From Stenotrophomonas maltophilia (GTDB taxonomy: Bacteria > Pseudomonadota > Gammaproteobacteria > Xanthomonadales > Xanthomonadaceae): 64,000 nt of DNA. Location of the stretch: assembly GCF_002205165.1 (NCBI RefSeq), contig NZ_NIVS01000043.1:1-64000 (forward strand). The letters are read 5' to 3'. The translations under genes were made by a program, and so were the position numbers. The notes beneath the pieces are model-generated. The model was not told the DNA's origin and ran no database searches. It saw only the letters and a list, made by a program, of their open reading frames with translations. Below are positions 56,484 through 64,000 of the stretch, one piece after another. Numbering within the stretch: the stretch's first letter is position 1; every line of letters starts with the position of its first letter.

Positions 56484-58763
56484 TCAATGGTCCTGCGCCA
56501 GCGCGAGGGCGGCGTTCAATACCGCATTGTCGCTTGGAAGCACGCACAATGCTGCCCCCGCCAGCGGCGTGTAGGTATCGGCCCCGCACACGCGCCGGAC
56601 CGGCAGATGCCCGAGCCCCGCCTCGACCAGCGCGGTGATCACGCCCTCCCCCACCCCCGCGCTCTGCCGGCCCTCATCGACGACGAGCACGCGCTGGGCA
56701 TCGGCGGCCTGGCCGCTGATGAAGCCGGCGTTGAGCGGCACCAGCCAGCGCAGGTCGACCACCCGCACCTGCCAGCCCAGCTGCTGCTCGATCGCCCGGG
56801 CCGCACGCAGGCTCATCGGCACGCCATTGCCGTAGGTGAAGATCACCAGGTCACTGGCCTCCGGCGCGTAGACCCGGCCCTCGCCGAGCACCAGGGCCTG
56901 GTCCGGAGCCGGATACGGGAACAGCCACTGGCCATCCCCCGGGGCGTGCAGGTCCTTGGTCATGTACAGCGCGATCGGTTCGAGGAACACCGCGACCCGG
57001 CCATCGACGGTCGCCAGGGCCGCCAGCGTGCGCAGCATCATCGCCGCGTCGTCGCCGCGCGAAGGACAGCCGACTACCAGGCCGGGGATGTCGCGCAGTG
57101 CGGCGATCGAGTTGTCGTTGTGGAAATGGCCGCCGAAGCCCTTCTGGTAGCCCAGCCCCGCGATCCGCACCAGCATCGGGTTGCGGTACTGATCGTTGGA
57201 GAAGAACTGCAGCGAGCACGCTTCGCCACGCAACTGGTCGGCCGCGTTGTGCAGGTAGGCCAGGTACTGGATCTCCGGGATCGGCAACATGCCCAGGTTC
57301 GCCAGGCCCTGCGCCATGCCCAGGATCATGGTTTCATCCAGCAGCGTGTTGAACACCCGGCGCGGGCCGAAGGCCTTCAGCAGGCCCTTGCTGACCGTAT
57401 ACACCCCGCCCTTCTGCGCGACGTCCTCACCGAACAGCAGCGTGGCCGGGTACTTGGCCATCAGATCGTGCAGGGCCTGGTTGATCTGGATCGCCAGATG
57501 GCGCGGCGACTGTGTTTCAGGCAGTTGCGCAGGGCCACCGAATGCGGCCGCTCGGGCATTATCCGCGGCCACGCGCGTGGCTTCGGCATGGACGGCCGCC
57601 GGCGAGTACGGCGCCAGCGGCGCGACGACCTCGGCCAGACCGGTCAGTTTGGGGCGTCGATCCGCTTCAGCGGCCGCGGCGAAACAGCGCGCGCGCACGC
57701 GCTCGTACAGATCGAGCACCTGGGCGGCGGTCATCCACCCGGACTGCAGCGCGATCGCCGCCGAGCGCAGCAGTGGATCGCTCGCTTCTGCCGCGCACAG
57801 CTCGGGCAACGGTCGCCATTCGATCTCGAAATCGGTGCCCGCATGGCCCATCAAACGCGTGGTGCGCAGGTGCAGAAAGGTCGGGCGGCGGGTCTGCCGG
57901 CAATGGGCCAGCGCGCGCTCGACCTGCGCGTGCCCCTCAACCAGGTCCAGCCCGTCGGCGGCGAAATAGTCCAGGCCCGGGCGGTGCGCGAAACTCTGCG
58001 CGATCCACCCGTCCGGGGTCTTCACCGAGATGCCGATGCCGTTGTCCTCGCAGACGAACAGGATCGGTGCCGGCAGCCGCTGATACGACGCCCACGCGGC
58101 GGTGTTGAACGCAGTCTGCGCGGTGGCGTGGTTGGCCGAGGCATCGCCGAAGGAGCAGATCACCACGCTGTCGCCGGGAATCGGCAGCGTGTGGCCGATG
58201 CGCCGCCCGCTTTCGATGGCCAGTGCGGTGCCCAACGCCTTGGGCAGGTGCGAGGCGATGGTGGAGGTCTGCGGCAGTACCCACAGTGGCTTGCTGCCCC
58301 ACACCTTGTGGCGCCCGCCGCTGGCCGGATCGTCCCGGCTGGCCGCGAACGAGAGCGCCGCGTCCATCACCGGGTCCATGCCCGGCAGCTTGCGGAAGCG
58401 CTCGGCCATGAAGCCGCCGGAACGGTAGTGCAGGAACGCCGGATCGGTGTGCCGGGCCAGCCGCGCGACCAGCGCATTGCCCTCATGGCCGGACGAGCCG
58501 ATCGTATAGAAGACCTTGTTCTGCACGCGCAGCACGCGCGCCATCAGGTCCAGGTGGCGGCTGATCAGCTGTGATTCGAATAGTTCGGCAAAGCCCCGCG
58601 CATCCAGCGTGCTGCCGGGCAGGATCGGCGCATCGGGGGCCGGCATCGGCGCCGGATCGCCGCGCCACTGCTGCACGAAATCAATGAAGTTGGCGTCGCA
58701 GATCTCGGCCCGGTTGAGGCCTTTCATGCGCGCGGGAATCGGATCGGGAACCACGGCAAACAT
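56484..58763 (-). CDS. 2-oxo acid dehydrogenase E1, alpha and beta subunits fused
   Basis: This 759-aa thiamine-diphosphate protein joins both E1 halves found apart in 2-oxoisovalerate/acetoin/pyruvate dehydrogenases. The alpha half (about 50-400) has the ThDP motif CSFGDASANHATAQTAFNTA near residue 205, ending in CEDNGIGIS. The beta half (about 420-759) has LLFGEDVAQKGGVY, PEIQYLAYLHNAADQLRGE and the C-terminal transketolase-like VLVVDEGRQSAGVGEGVI. GGAGG precedes ATG 58763. No E2 or E3 gene is adjacent. It lies between a GST gene (46 bp upstream) and asnB. Confidence 0.9.
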   Translation of the reverse strand: MFAVVPDPIPARMKGLNRAEICDANFIDFVQQWRGDPAPMPAPDAPILPGSTLDARGFAELFESQLISRHLDLMARVLRVQNKVFYTIGSSGHEGNALVARLARHTDPAFLHYRSGGFMAERFRKLPGMDPVMDAALSFAASRDDPASGGRHKVWGSKPLWVLPQTSTIASHLPKALGTALAIESGRRIGHTLPIPGDSVVICSFGDASANHATAQTAFNTAAWASYQRLPAPILFVCEDNGIGISVKTPDGWIAQSFAHRPGLDYFAADGLDLVEGHAQVERALAHCRQTRRPTFLHLRTTRLMGHAGTDFEIEWRPLPELCAAEASDPLLRSAAIALQSGWMTAAQVLDLYERVRARCFAAAAEADRRPKLTGLAEVVAPLAPYSPAAVHAEATRVAADNARAAAFGGPAQLPETQSPRHLAIQINQALHDLMAKYPATLLFGEDVAQKGGVYTVSKGLLKAFGPRRVFNTLLDETMILGMAQGLANLGMLPIPEIQYLAYLHNAADQLRGEACSLQFFSNDQYRNPMLVRIAGLGYQKGFGGHFHNDNSIAALRDIPGLVVGCPSRGDDAAMMLRTLAALATVDGRVAVFLEPIALYMTKDLHAPGDGQWLFPYPAPDQALVLGEGRVYAPEASDLVIFTYGNGVPMSLRAARAIEQQLGWQVRVVDLRWLVPLNAGFISGQAADAQRVLVVDEGRQSAGVGEGVITALVEAGLGHLPVRRVCGADTYTPLAGAALCVLPSDNAVLNAALALAQDH

Positions 58764-58809
58764 GCATCACCCTCCGTGACGTGCTGCGTAGGCGGATAAC
58801 CGGATGGAC

Positions 58810-59469
58810 TCAGCGGGACTGCGCGAACAGGGCCTGCACCTCCGGCAGCGGCGCGGGCATGGGGACGAAACCCGGCTGCTCGCGCACGCGCTGCAGCCAG
58901 GCCTGGACGGCCGGGTACGGGGCCAGCGCGACACCGCCGTCGGCGGCGACATCGGTGTAAGCGAACAGCGCGATATCGGCAATGCCGTAAGCACGGCCAC
59001 TGAACCACGGCGCCGTGCCCAGATGCTCTTCCATCACCCCCAGCGCCTGTGCCGAGCGCTCACGCAGGCGCGCCAGCTCGGCGCGGCGCGGGGAGTCCGG
59101 GGGCGTCCAGCCACTGATGAAACGCGCGACCGCCAGGCACGGTTCGTGGCTGTACTGTTCGAAGAACATCCAGCGCAGGGTCTGCGCCCGCTCCCAGCCG
59201 TCGCTGGAGAGATACGGCGTCCCCTCGGCCAGCCAGAACAGGATCGCGTTGGATTCGGGCAGCACACGCCCGTCATCGCGCTGCACCAGCGGCACCTTGG
59301 CATTGGGGTTCATCGCCAGGAAATCCGGCGTATGGGTCTGGCCGTGCGCGCTGTCGACCTCGACCCAGTGGTAGCGCGTGCCCAGCTGCTCCAGCAGCAG
59401 CCGCACCTTGTGGCAGTTGCCCGACACGGACATGCCGTACACCGTCAATGGAGCCCGCAACGACGTCAT
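58810..59469 (-). CDS. Glutathione S-transferase family protein
   Basis: This 219-aa protein has an N-terminal thioredoxin-like domain (residues 8-85), with YGMSVSGNCHKVRLLLEQLG and the glutathione-binding NPNAKVPLVQRDDGRVLPESNAILFWLA. The C-terminal helical GST domain ends with GIADIALFAYTDVA and YPAVQAWLQRVREQPGF. The active residue is probably the Ser or Cys of SVSGNC. ATG 59469 is preceded by AGAGGG. Substrate unknown. It is first in a tight minus-strand group with the E1 fusion and asnB. Confidence 0.88.
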   Translation of the reverse strand: MTSLRAPLTVYGMSVSGNCHKVRLLLEQLGTRYHWVEVDSAHGQTHTPDFLAMNPNAKVPLVQRDDGRVLPESNAILFWLAEGTPYLSSDGWERAQTLRWMFFEQYSHEPCLAVARFISGWTPPDSPRRAELARLRERSAQALGVMEEHLGTAPWFSGRAYGIADIALFAYTDVAADGGVALAPYPAVQAWLQRVREQPGFVPMPAPLPEVQALFAQSR

Positions 59470-59560
59470 CGCCACCCTCTTGCCCATGCACCGCGGGCGA
59501 CCTGCCCGCGATGCCGAGTCTGGCCTCAGCGCAGCGTGTTTGCCAAGCGCGGGTGCAGCA

Positions 59561-60112
59561 TCACGGTTGCCCTGCGCGGCGCTGCTGCCACTGCTGGCGC
59601 GACTGGCCCCAGATCTCGACCGGCTTGCCGGCGTGCGGCGGCGGCAGCTCGCCCATGCGCAGCAGCGAACTGCCGAGCTTGCGCGCGACAACCCTGGAGT
59701 TTTCGTTGGCCGCATCGATGGTGTGGATGATCTCTTCCCAGCCCAGCGTGTCGAACGCCCAGTCCATGCTGGCCACCGCCGCCTCGGGCGCATACCCCTT
59801 GCCCCAGCTCTCGCGGCGGATGCTCCAGCCGACCTCGGTACCCGGCCAGTCCAGCGGTTGCCAGGGACCCATGCGGCCAACCCACTCCCCGCTGCTTTTT
59901 TCGATCACCGAGAACATCGAGAACCCGTACAGATGCCAGCTGCCGACCAGGCAGCTGAAGCTGCGCCATGCCTGCGACGGGGCCTGCACGCCGCCGAGGT
60001 GCTGCATGACCTCCGGGTCCGAGCAGAAACGCAGGAAGGCCTCGAAATCCTCGGCGCGTGGCGGGCGCAGGATCAGGCGGTCGGTCTCCAGCTGGAGGTC
60101 GAAAATGCTCAT
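59561..60112 (-). CDS. GNAT N-acetyltransferase (RimJ/RimL-like)
   Basis: This 183-aa protein is a single GNAT domain. It opens with LETDRLILRPPRAEDFEAF, the RimJ/RimL-type start. The acetyl-CoA site is EVGWSIRRESWGKGYAPEAA, and IHTIDAANENSRVVARKLG is the conserved Asn-Ser helix. It probably acetylates a protein N-terminus or small amine; the substrate cannot be inferred. It ends about 90 bp before the GST gene on the same strand. Confidence 0.87.
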   Translation of the reverse strand: MSIFDLQLETDRLILRPPRAEDFEAFLRFCSDPEVMQHLGGVQAPSQAWRSFSCLVGSWHLYGFSMFSVIEKSSGEWVGRMGPWQPLDWPGTEVGWSIRRESWGKGYAPEAAVASMDWAFDTLGWEEIIHTIDAANENSRVVARKLGSSLLRMGELPPPHAGKPVEIWGQSRQQWQQRRAGQP

Positions 60113-60192
60113 GGCGTCCTCGTGCGTTGCGTGGTGCGGTCATGATCGCAGACCCAGCGACCGGCATGCCGTGCGCCCTGCCCCACAACGCA

Positions 60193-60216
60193 ACACGCCG
60201 GCTATTGCCGGCGTGT
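60193..60216. terminator. Hairpin terminator after the glycine-zipper gene
   Basis: ACACGCCGGC, a TATT loop and GCCGGCGTGT form a perfect 10-bp stem in the gap between the glycine-zipper gene (end 60243) and the GNAT gene start (60112), both minus. Few T follow on that strand (TGCGTTG), so termination may be partial. Confidence 0.65.
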
Positions 60217-60242
60217 AGGTGATGCGTGCGAACGGTTGCGGA

Positions 60243-61073
60243 TTACTGCTTGTTCGCACTCAGTGCGGCGGTCTGGGTAACCAGCTGACCGTCGATCACC
60301 GGCAGGCGATCGCTGCTCGGCTTGTTGTCCATCTTCACGGTCTTTTCGGCGCCATCGTAACGGTAGGTCACGTTGTAGCCGGTCACCGCATTGGTGGTGC
60401 CCATCGGGATGCGATTGCCCGGCTTGCTGGCCATACGCATGGTGCCGGTGGTGCCGTCTTCATTGCGGTAGGTGACGTTGTAGCCGGTCACGCGGGTCGA
60501 CTCGGAGGTCGCGGTTTCGGTATGGCACTGGCGCTCGGTGCGGTTGACCACACGGCCCCCCACATGGCGCTTGTCCACCTGGTTGCCGATCAGGCCACCG
60601 GCCACGGCACCGGCGGCCGTCGCGGCCTTGCGGCCATTGCCACCACCGACCTGGTTGCCGAGCAGACCGCCGATCACGGCGCCGGCAACCGTACCGCCGA
60701 CATTGCCATCGCGCTCGGGCAGGCGCTCCTGCACCACCACGTCTTCGCAGACTTCATGCGGCGTCTGGGTGCTGGAGGTTTCGCGGACCGGCTCGGTGCC
60801 GATCACGGTGGCGTAGGCCTTTTCCTTCCTGGTCAACGGGTCGACCTTGACGATGTCGGCGTACTCCAGCTTGCCGGCCTTGTCTTCAATGGCCAGCTGA
60901 TCAGTGCGCGCGCCGTCATCGGCCAGCGGCGTGGTGTCCAGGGTGGGCCGGCTCTGTGCAGCGGTCACCGCCTCGGGCGTGGCACTGCCGCCCTTCATGA
61001 AGGCAGCGGTGGCGATACCGCCAACCAGCAGCGCACCCGCAGCGACCAACGCAGTAGTAGTTGTACTTTTCAT
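60243..61073 (-). CDS. Glycine-zipper 2TM domain protein, exported
   Basis: This 276-aa protein has a signal or anchor segment (TTALVAAGALLVGGIATAAF). The central glycine zipper (GNVGGTVAGAVIGGLLGNQVGGG and GAVAGGLIGNQ, residues about 125-165) is typical of envelope proteins. The C-terminal part has a duplicated unit of about 36 residues: VTGYNVTYRNEDGTTGTMRM and VTGYNVTYRYDGAEKTVKM. ATG 61073 has an AAGGAG ribosome site. Function is unknown; envelope integrity or stress roles are usual for the family. Confidence 0.87.
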   Translation of the reverse strand: MKSTTTTALVAAGALLVGGIATAAFMKGGSATPEAVTAAQSRPTLDTTPLADDGARTDQLAIEDKAGKLEYADIVKVDPLTRKEKAYATVIGTEPVRETSSTQTPHEVCEDVVVQERLPERDGNVGGTVAGAVIGGLLGNQVGGGNGRKAATAAGAVAGGLIGNQVDKRHVGGRVVNRTERQCHTETATSESTRVTGYNVTYRNEDGTTGTMRMASKPGNRIPMGTTNAVTGYNVTYRYDGAEKTVKMDNKPSSDRLPVIDGQLVTQTAALSANKQ

Positions 61074-61232
61074 AACCGGCTCCTTGCGGGCGATCCGCAA
61101 CGTTCTTGAGTGAATTCCAGCACGGCCAGCCTGAACGGAATCTCCACGGATCGTAAACATCCGGCCGCCCATTCAGGTTCGGTGAGCCTTGCGCTCGTGA
61201 TAGCGTTTACAGCATCTGCCCAGGAGTGCGTC

Positions 61233-61457
61233 ATGTCCAATCCCATGCTGTTGCCGGTGCTGGAATGGGCGCGTCGGCTGCGCTACCCCACCCTGTTCAA
61301 GATCACGGCCGCGCTGTTCGCGGTGACCCTGGTGATCCCCGACCCGCTGCCGTTCGTCGATGAAATCCTGTTCGGCCTGGGCACGCTGCTGCTGGCCAAC
61401 TGGAAACGGCGCGGCGACACGACGCCCCCGCCGTTGCCGAGCAAGCGCCGCGCGTGA
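61233..61457 (+). CDS. Small membrane protein (DUF6116-like)
   Basis: This 74-aa protein has a short N-terminal amphipathic helix (MLLPVLEWARRLRYPTLF), then a hydrophobic segment (ITAALFAVTLVIP), a second one (EILFGLGTLLLANW) and a Pro/Arg tail. AGGAG lies before ATG 61233. Its stop overlaps the GTG start of the TatD gene (GTGA), so the two are co-translated. No function is known. Confidence 0.78.
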   Translation: MSNPMLLPVLEWARRLRYPTLFKITAALFAVTLVIPDPLPFVDEILFGLGTLLLANWKRRGDTTPPPLPSKRRA

Positions 61458-62215
61458 GGTTGATCGACAGTCATTGCCATCTGGATGCGGGCGAGTTCGA
61501 TGCTGATCGCACTGAGGTGATCGCGCGTGCCCGCGCGGCGGGCGTGTTCGCACAGGTGGTGCCTGCGGTGACCGCGGCGAGCTGGCCGGGCCTGCGCGAC
61601 GCCTGCCGGCTGGCCGACGGACTGCACCCCGCGTACGGCTTGCACCCGATGTTTCTGGACCAGCACCGCCCCGGACACCTCGACGACCTGCGGGAGTGGC
61701 TCGAGCGCGAGCGCCCCTGCGCGGTCGGCGAGTGCGGGCTGGATTTCTTCGTCGAAGGGCTGGACCCGGACGCCCAGCAGCAGTACTTCCTCGGCCAATT
61801 GCGGCTGGCGCGCGAGTTCGAGTTGCCGGTGATCGTGCATGCGCGCCGGGCGGTGGATGCGGTGATCGCCGCGATCAAGCAGATCGGTGGGCTGCGCGGC
61901 GTGGTGCACAGCTTTTCCGGCAGCCCCGAGCAGGCGCGGCAACTGCACCAGCTCGGCTTCCTGATCGGGCTCGGTGGGCCGCTGACCTATGACCGCGCCC
62001 AGCGCCTGCACCGCCTGGTAGCCAGCATGCCCCTGGAGCAGCTGCTGCTGGAAACCGACGCGCCGGATCAGCCCGATGTGGGGATCCGGGGTGAGCGCAA
62101 TGAGCCGGCGCGGTTGCCGGTGATCCTGGCGGCGGTGGCACGCCTGCGCGGGGAACCGGCCGAGGCGATTGCCGCGCAGACCACGGCCAATGCCAAGGCC
62201 TTGTTCCGCATCTGA
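61454..62215 (+). CDS. TatD-family metal-dependent hydrolase/DNase
   Basis: This 253-aa TIM-barrel protein is a two-metal phosphodiesterase, usually a 3'-5' DNase. DSHCHLD at the N-terminus provides two metal histidines. GECGLDFF gives the glutamate, VHARRA and VVHSFSGS further histidines, and ETDAPDQ the final aspartate. Length and motifs fit the TatD/YjjV family. It starts at GTG 61454, overlapping the small membrane gene by four bases. It converges on tcdA downstream. Confidence 0.91.
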   Translation: MRLIDSHCHLDAGEFDADRTEVIARARAAGVFAQVVPAVTAASWPGLRDACRLADGLHPAYGLHPMFLDQHRPGHLDDLREWLERERPCAVGECGLDFFVEGLDPDAQQQYFLGQLRLAREFELPVIVHARRAVDAVIAAIKQIGGLRGVVHSFSGSPEQARQLHQLGFLIGLGGPLTYDRAQRLHRLVASMPLEQLLLETDAPDQPDVGIRGERNEPARLPVILAAVARLRGEPAEAIAAQTTANAKALFRI

Positions 62216-62237
62216 GCGGCAGGTAGATCGGTCTGGA

Positions 62238-63050
62238 TCAGGCCTCGGCGGTCGCCGCACCTTTCTTCGGCTTCATCAACATCTCCAGGGCCTTGCCGAC
62301 CGCCGCAAACGCGAATGCGCCGGTGATATGCGTGGCCGCGCCCAGCCCGGCGCCGCAGTCCAGCTTCAGCGCCGCATCGGCGCCCAGGTTCGGGCGGATG
62401 CCGCACACGCTGCCATCGGCCTGCGGGTACTTCACGTTTTCCAAGGAGTACACCGCCGGCACGCCGAAGTAACGCGAGGCGTTCTTGGGGAAGTTGAAGT
62501 CGCTGCGCAGCTTCTTGCGGATCAGCGCCATCATTGCATCGTGTTCAGTGCGCGAGACATCGCGGATCCGCACCAGGGTGGGATCGGTACGGCCACCGGC
62601 GGCGCCAACGGTCAGGATCGGCAGCTTGCGGCGGCGGCACCAGGCGATGGTCTCCACCTTGACCCGGAAGCTGTCGCAGGCATCGATCACCAGATCGAAA
62701 TCGCGGTCCAGCAGCTCGACCATGTTGGACACCGTCAGAAACGAAGCGATCGCATCGACGCTGATGTCCGGGTTGATCGCGCGGCAGCGCTCGGCCATCG
62801 CCTCGGCCTTGTTGCGGCCGTACTGGCCGGCCAGGGCCGGCAGCTGGCGGTTGGTGTTGGATACGCAGATGTCGTCGGCATCGATCAGGGTCAGATGCCC
62901 CACGGCCGTGCGTGCCAAGGCTTCCACCACCCACGAGCCAACGCCGCCCATGCCCACCACCGCCACCCGGCGGGTGGCAAGCAGATCCACGGTGCCTACC
63001 CCATACAACCGGTCGATGCCGGCAAATCGTTCGCGCAATACGTCGTTCAT
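62238..63050 (-). CDS. tcdA: tRNA threonylcarbamoyladenosine dehydratase
   Basis: This ThiF/E1-like enzyme cyclises t6A37 of tRNA to ct6A using ATP. It is 270 aa. The RFAGIDRLYGVGTVDLL start is typical of TcdA/CsdL. The ATP-binding motif is VAVVGMGGVGSWVVEALAR, followed by DADDICVSNTNRQLPAL and the DACDSFRVK region. The C-terminal part has the family's YSLENVKYP stretch. It ends 22 bp from the TatD stop, on opposite strands. Confidence 0.93.
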   Translation of the reverse strand: MNDVLRERFAGIDRLYGVGTVDLLATRRVAVVGMGGVGSWVVEALARTAVGHLTLIDADDICVSNTNRQLPALAGQYGRNKAEAMAERCRAINPDISVDAIASFLTVSNMVELLDRDFDLVIDACDSFRVKVETIAWCRRRKLPILTVGAAGGRTDPTLVRIRDVSRTEHDAMMALIRKKLRSDFNFPKNASRYFGVPAVYSLENVKYPQADGSVCGIRPNLGADAALKLDCGAGLGAATHITGAFAFAAVGKALEMLMKPKKGAATAEA

Positions 63051-63146
63051 GCATCCATTTTAATGTGCGCAGGCCGGCACCGGTACGCGCCGTGGACAGG
63101 ACGCGTCGTACCATCGCCGCAGCCACCTTCAAGGAAGCCCTTCACC

Positions 63147-63587
63147 ATGAACGACCCCGTGACCCCGTCGCGCCGCCCGTCCGCCGCCTACCGCTATCTG
63201 TTCGTCGGCCTGCTCGGGCTGGTGATCGGCCTGATCGCCACGGTGATGGTCTCGCGCGCCATCCAGGCCCGCCAGGACCCCTTCCCGGATTCGCTGATGC
63301 ACGTGATGAACCGCCAGGTGGAGCTGCTGCAGGCCGCGCAGGCGCAGAACCGCTGCAGCCTGGCCGACACCGTGCCGCGCCTGCAGACGCTGCGCTCGCT
63401 GTCCAATGATCTGGACCTGGCCTTCCCCGGCTTGAAGGACAGCCAAGGCTTCCAGCAGCACGCCAGCGCCCTGCGCGCCACGCTCAACGAGGCATTGGCG
63501 GCGCCGCCGACCGACTGCCCGGGGATGGCCACGCTGGTCGAAAAGATCCAGACCGACTGCAAGGCCTGCCACCAGGATTTCCGCTGA
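63147..63587 (+). CDS. Membrane-anchored protein with C-terminal CxxCH (cytochrome c'-like)
   Basis: This 146-aa protein has one N-terminal membrane segment (YLFVGLLGLVIGLIATVMVS) and a helical periplasmic domain. Its last residues contain CKACHQDF, a CxxCH heme c motif placed at the end as in class II cytochromes c'. Two other cysteines occur (NRCSLAD and TDCPGM). A four-helix cytochrome c' fold fits the length and helical content, but heme binding is inferred. AAGGA lies 15 bp before ATG 63147. Confidence 0.75.
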   Translation: MNDPVTPSRRPSAAYRYLFVGLLGLVIGLIATVMVSRAIQARQDPFPDSLMHVMNRQVELLQAAQAQNRCSLADTVPRLQTLRSLSNDLDLAFPGLKDSQGFQQHASALRATLNEALAAPPTDCPGMATLVEKIQTDCKACHQDFR

Positions 63588-63705
63588 TTCATCTTCCAGC
63601 CACGCTGGCAGCCCGGGATTGGCACGCTGTTCACGCAGCACAGGACACGATCTGCCCCATGCGCACCAGACGCATTCGACCACCCCTCTGGCCAGGAGAT
63701 ACACC

Positions 63706-64000
63706 ATGAAGATTCAACTGATCGCCGCCGCTGCTGTTGCCACCGTCGCCCTGGCTGGCTGTGCCACCACCTCGCCCGGCTACGGCAGCAGTGGTTACAA
63801 CAACGGCTACGGCAATTCCGGCGGCAACTACAACACCAACCGTTGCGCCGACTGCGGCATCGTGACCCGCATCAACCAGGTCGCTTCGGGCCGCAGCGCG
63901 CCGAGCGCGACCGGCGCGGTGCTGGGCGGCATCGTCGGCGCGGTCGCCGGCCATGAAATCTCCGACCACACCGGCGGCAGCCGCGGCAACAAGAACATCG
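63706..64000 (+). CDS. Glycine-zipper 2TM lipoprotein, truncated by the window end
   Basis: The visible 98 residues start with a lipoprotein signal (KIQLIAAAAVATVALAGC, Cys19). A Gly/Asn/Tyr/Ser-rich stretch follows with several YG repeats, then CADCG, then a glycine zipper (GAVLGGIVGAVAGHEI). GAVLGG-type zippers are typical of outer-membrane lipoproteins of the SlyB/PcP group. The frame is still open at 64000. An AGGAG site lies before ATG 63706. Confidence 0.82.
   Translation, partial: MKIQLIAAAAVATVALAGCATTSPGYGSSGYNNGYGNSGGNYNTNRCADCGIVTRINQVASGRSAPSATGAVLGGIVGAVAGHEISDHTGGSRGNKNI

Overview
This 64 kb stretch looks like ordinary chromosome from a Stenotrophomonas-type bacterium (Xanthomonadaceae, Gammaproteobacteria). 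The evidence is high GC with strong third-position GC, proteins of Xanthomonad type (very large NAD-glutamate dehydrogenase, two-piece MetH, kynurenine-pathway genes), and several intergenic hairpins opening with GTAG. Those hairpins resemble the SMAG repeats of Stenotrophomonas. I see no phage, IS element, CRISPR array, rRNA or tRNA. Species cannot be fixed by eye.

Layout. 1-339: a 16-G run, a 12-bp inverted repeat and a (GCTTTG)n microsatellite. 340-5781 (+): kynU, kmo, sbcB, a DUF2461 gene and a DUF2939 gene. 5856-12904 (-): a cytosolic 5'-nucleotidase, nadK and the 1658-aa NAD-glutamate dehydrogenase. 13168-18293 (+): TetR regulator, lipoprotein periplasmic adaptor and RND pump, with no outer-membrane channel gene. 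18536-20130 (-): a small membrane protein and an acyl-CoA dehydrogenase. 20279-25072 (+): an ArsR-methyltransferase regulator (SahR-like) with a concentric operator at its start codon, then methionine synthase in two in-frame pieces. 25164-27812 (+): MFS transporter and secreted amidohydrolase. 27829-33987 (-): acyltransferase-3/SGNH protein, DUF2058 protein, slyX, ugd, FKBP isomerase and glutathione peroxidase.

34402-38985 (+): a seven-gene envelope operon. It has a small exported protein, a YtrA-type GntR regulator, an ABC ATPase and permease, a GSGD-repeat protein and two related lipoproteins. It sits behind a GGTG-N16-CACC operator and ends at a strong bidirectional terminator shared with fumC. 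40872-45988 (+): a CBS-domain transporter-like protein, purB, a JmjC ribosomal-oxygenase homologue with an acidic tail, and a GNAT fusion. 46174-51748 (+): sucA-sucB-lpdA, the complete 2-oxoglutarate dehydrogenase complex. 51892-54415 (-): a small membrane protein, dnaB (with a perfect DnaA box upstream) and an FMN reductase. 54537-59469 (-): a compact set of asparagine synthase, fused E1 alpha/beta dehydrogenase and glutathione S-transferase. 59561-64000: a GNAT enzyme, glycine-zipper envelope proteins, a TatD-family nuclease, tcdA and a CxxCH protein. The last gene runs off the window.

How it fits together. Most of this is core metabolism: tryptophan to NAD precursors (kynU, kmo) with NADP supply (nadK), methionine/SAM recycling (sahR-like gene and split metH), and the TCA cycle with its glutamate entry (sucAB-lpdA, fumC, NAD-GDH). 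The least explained parts are the YtrA-controlled operon, the in-frame split of metH, and the asnB/E1/GST set. I found no clear novel defence or mobile system.
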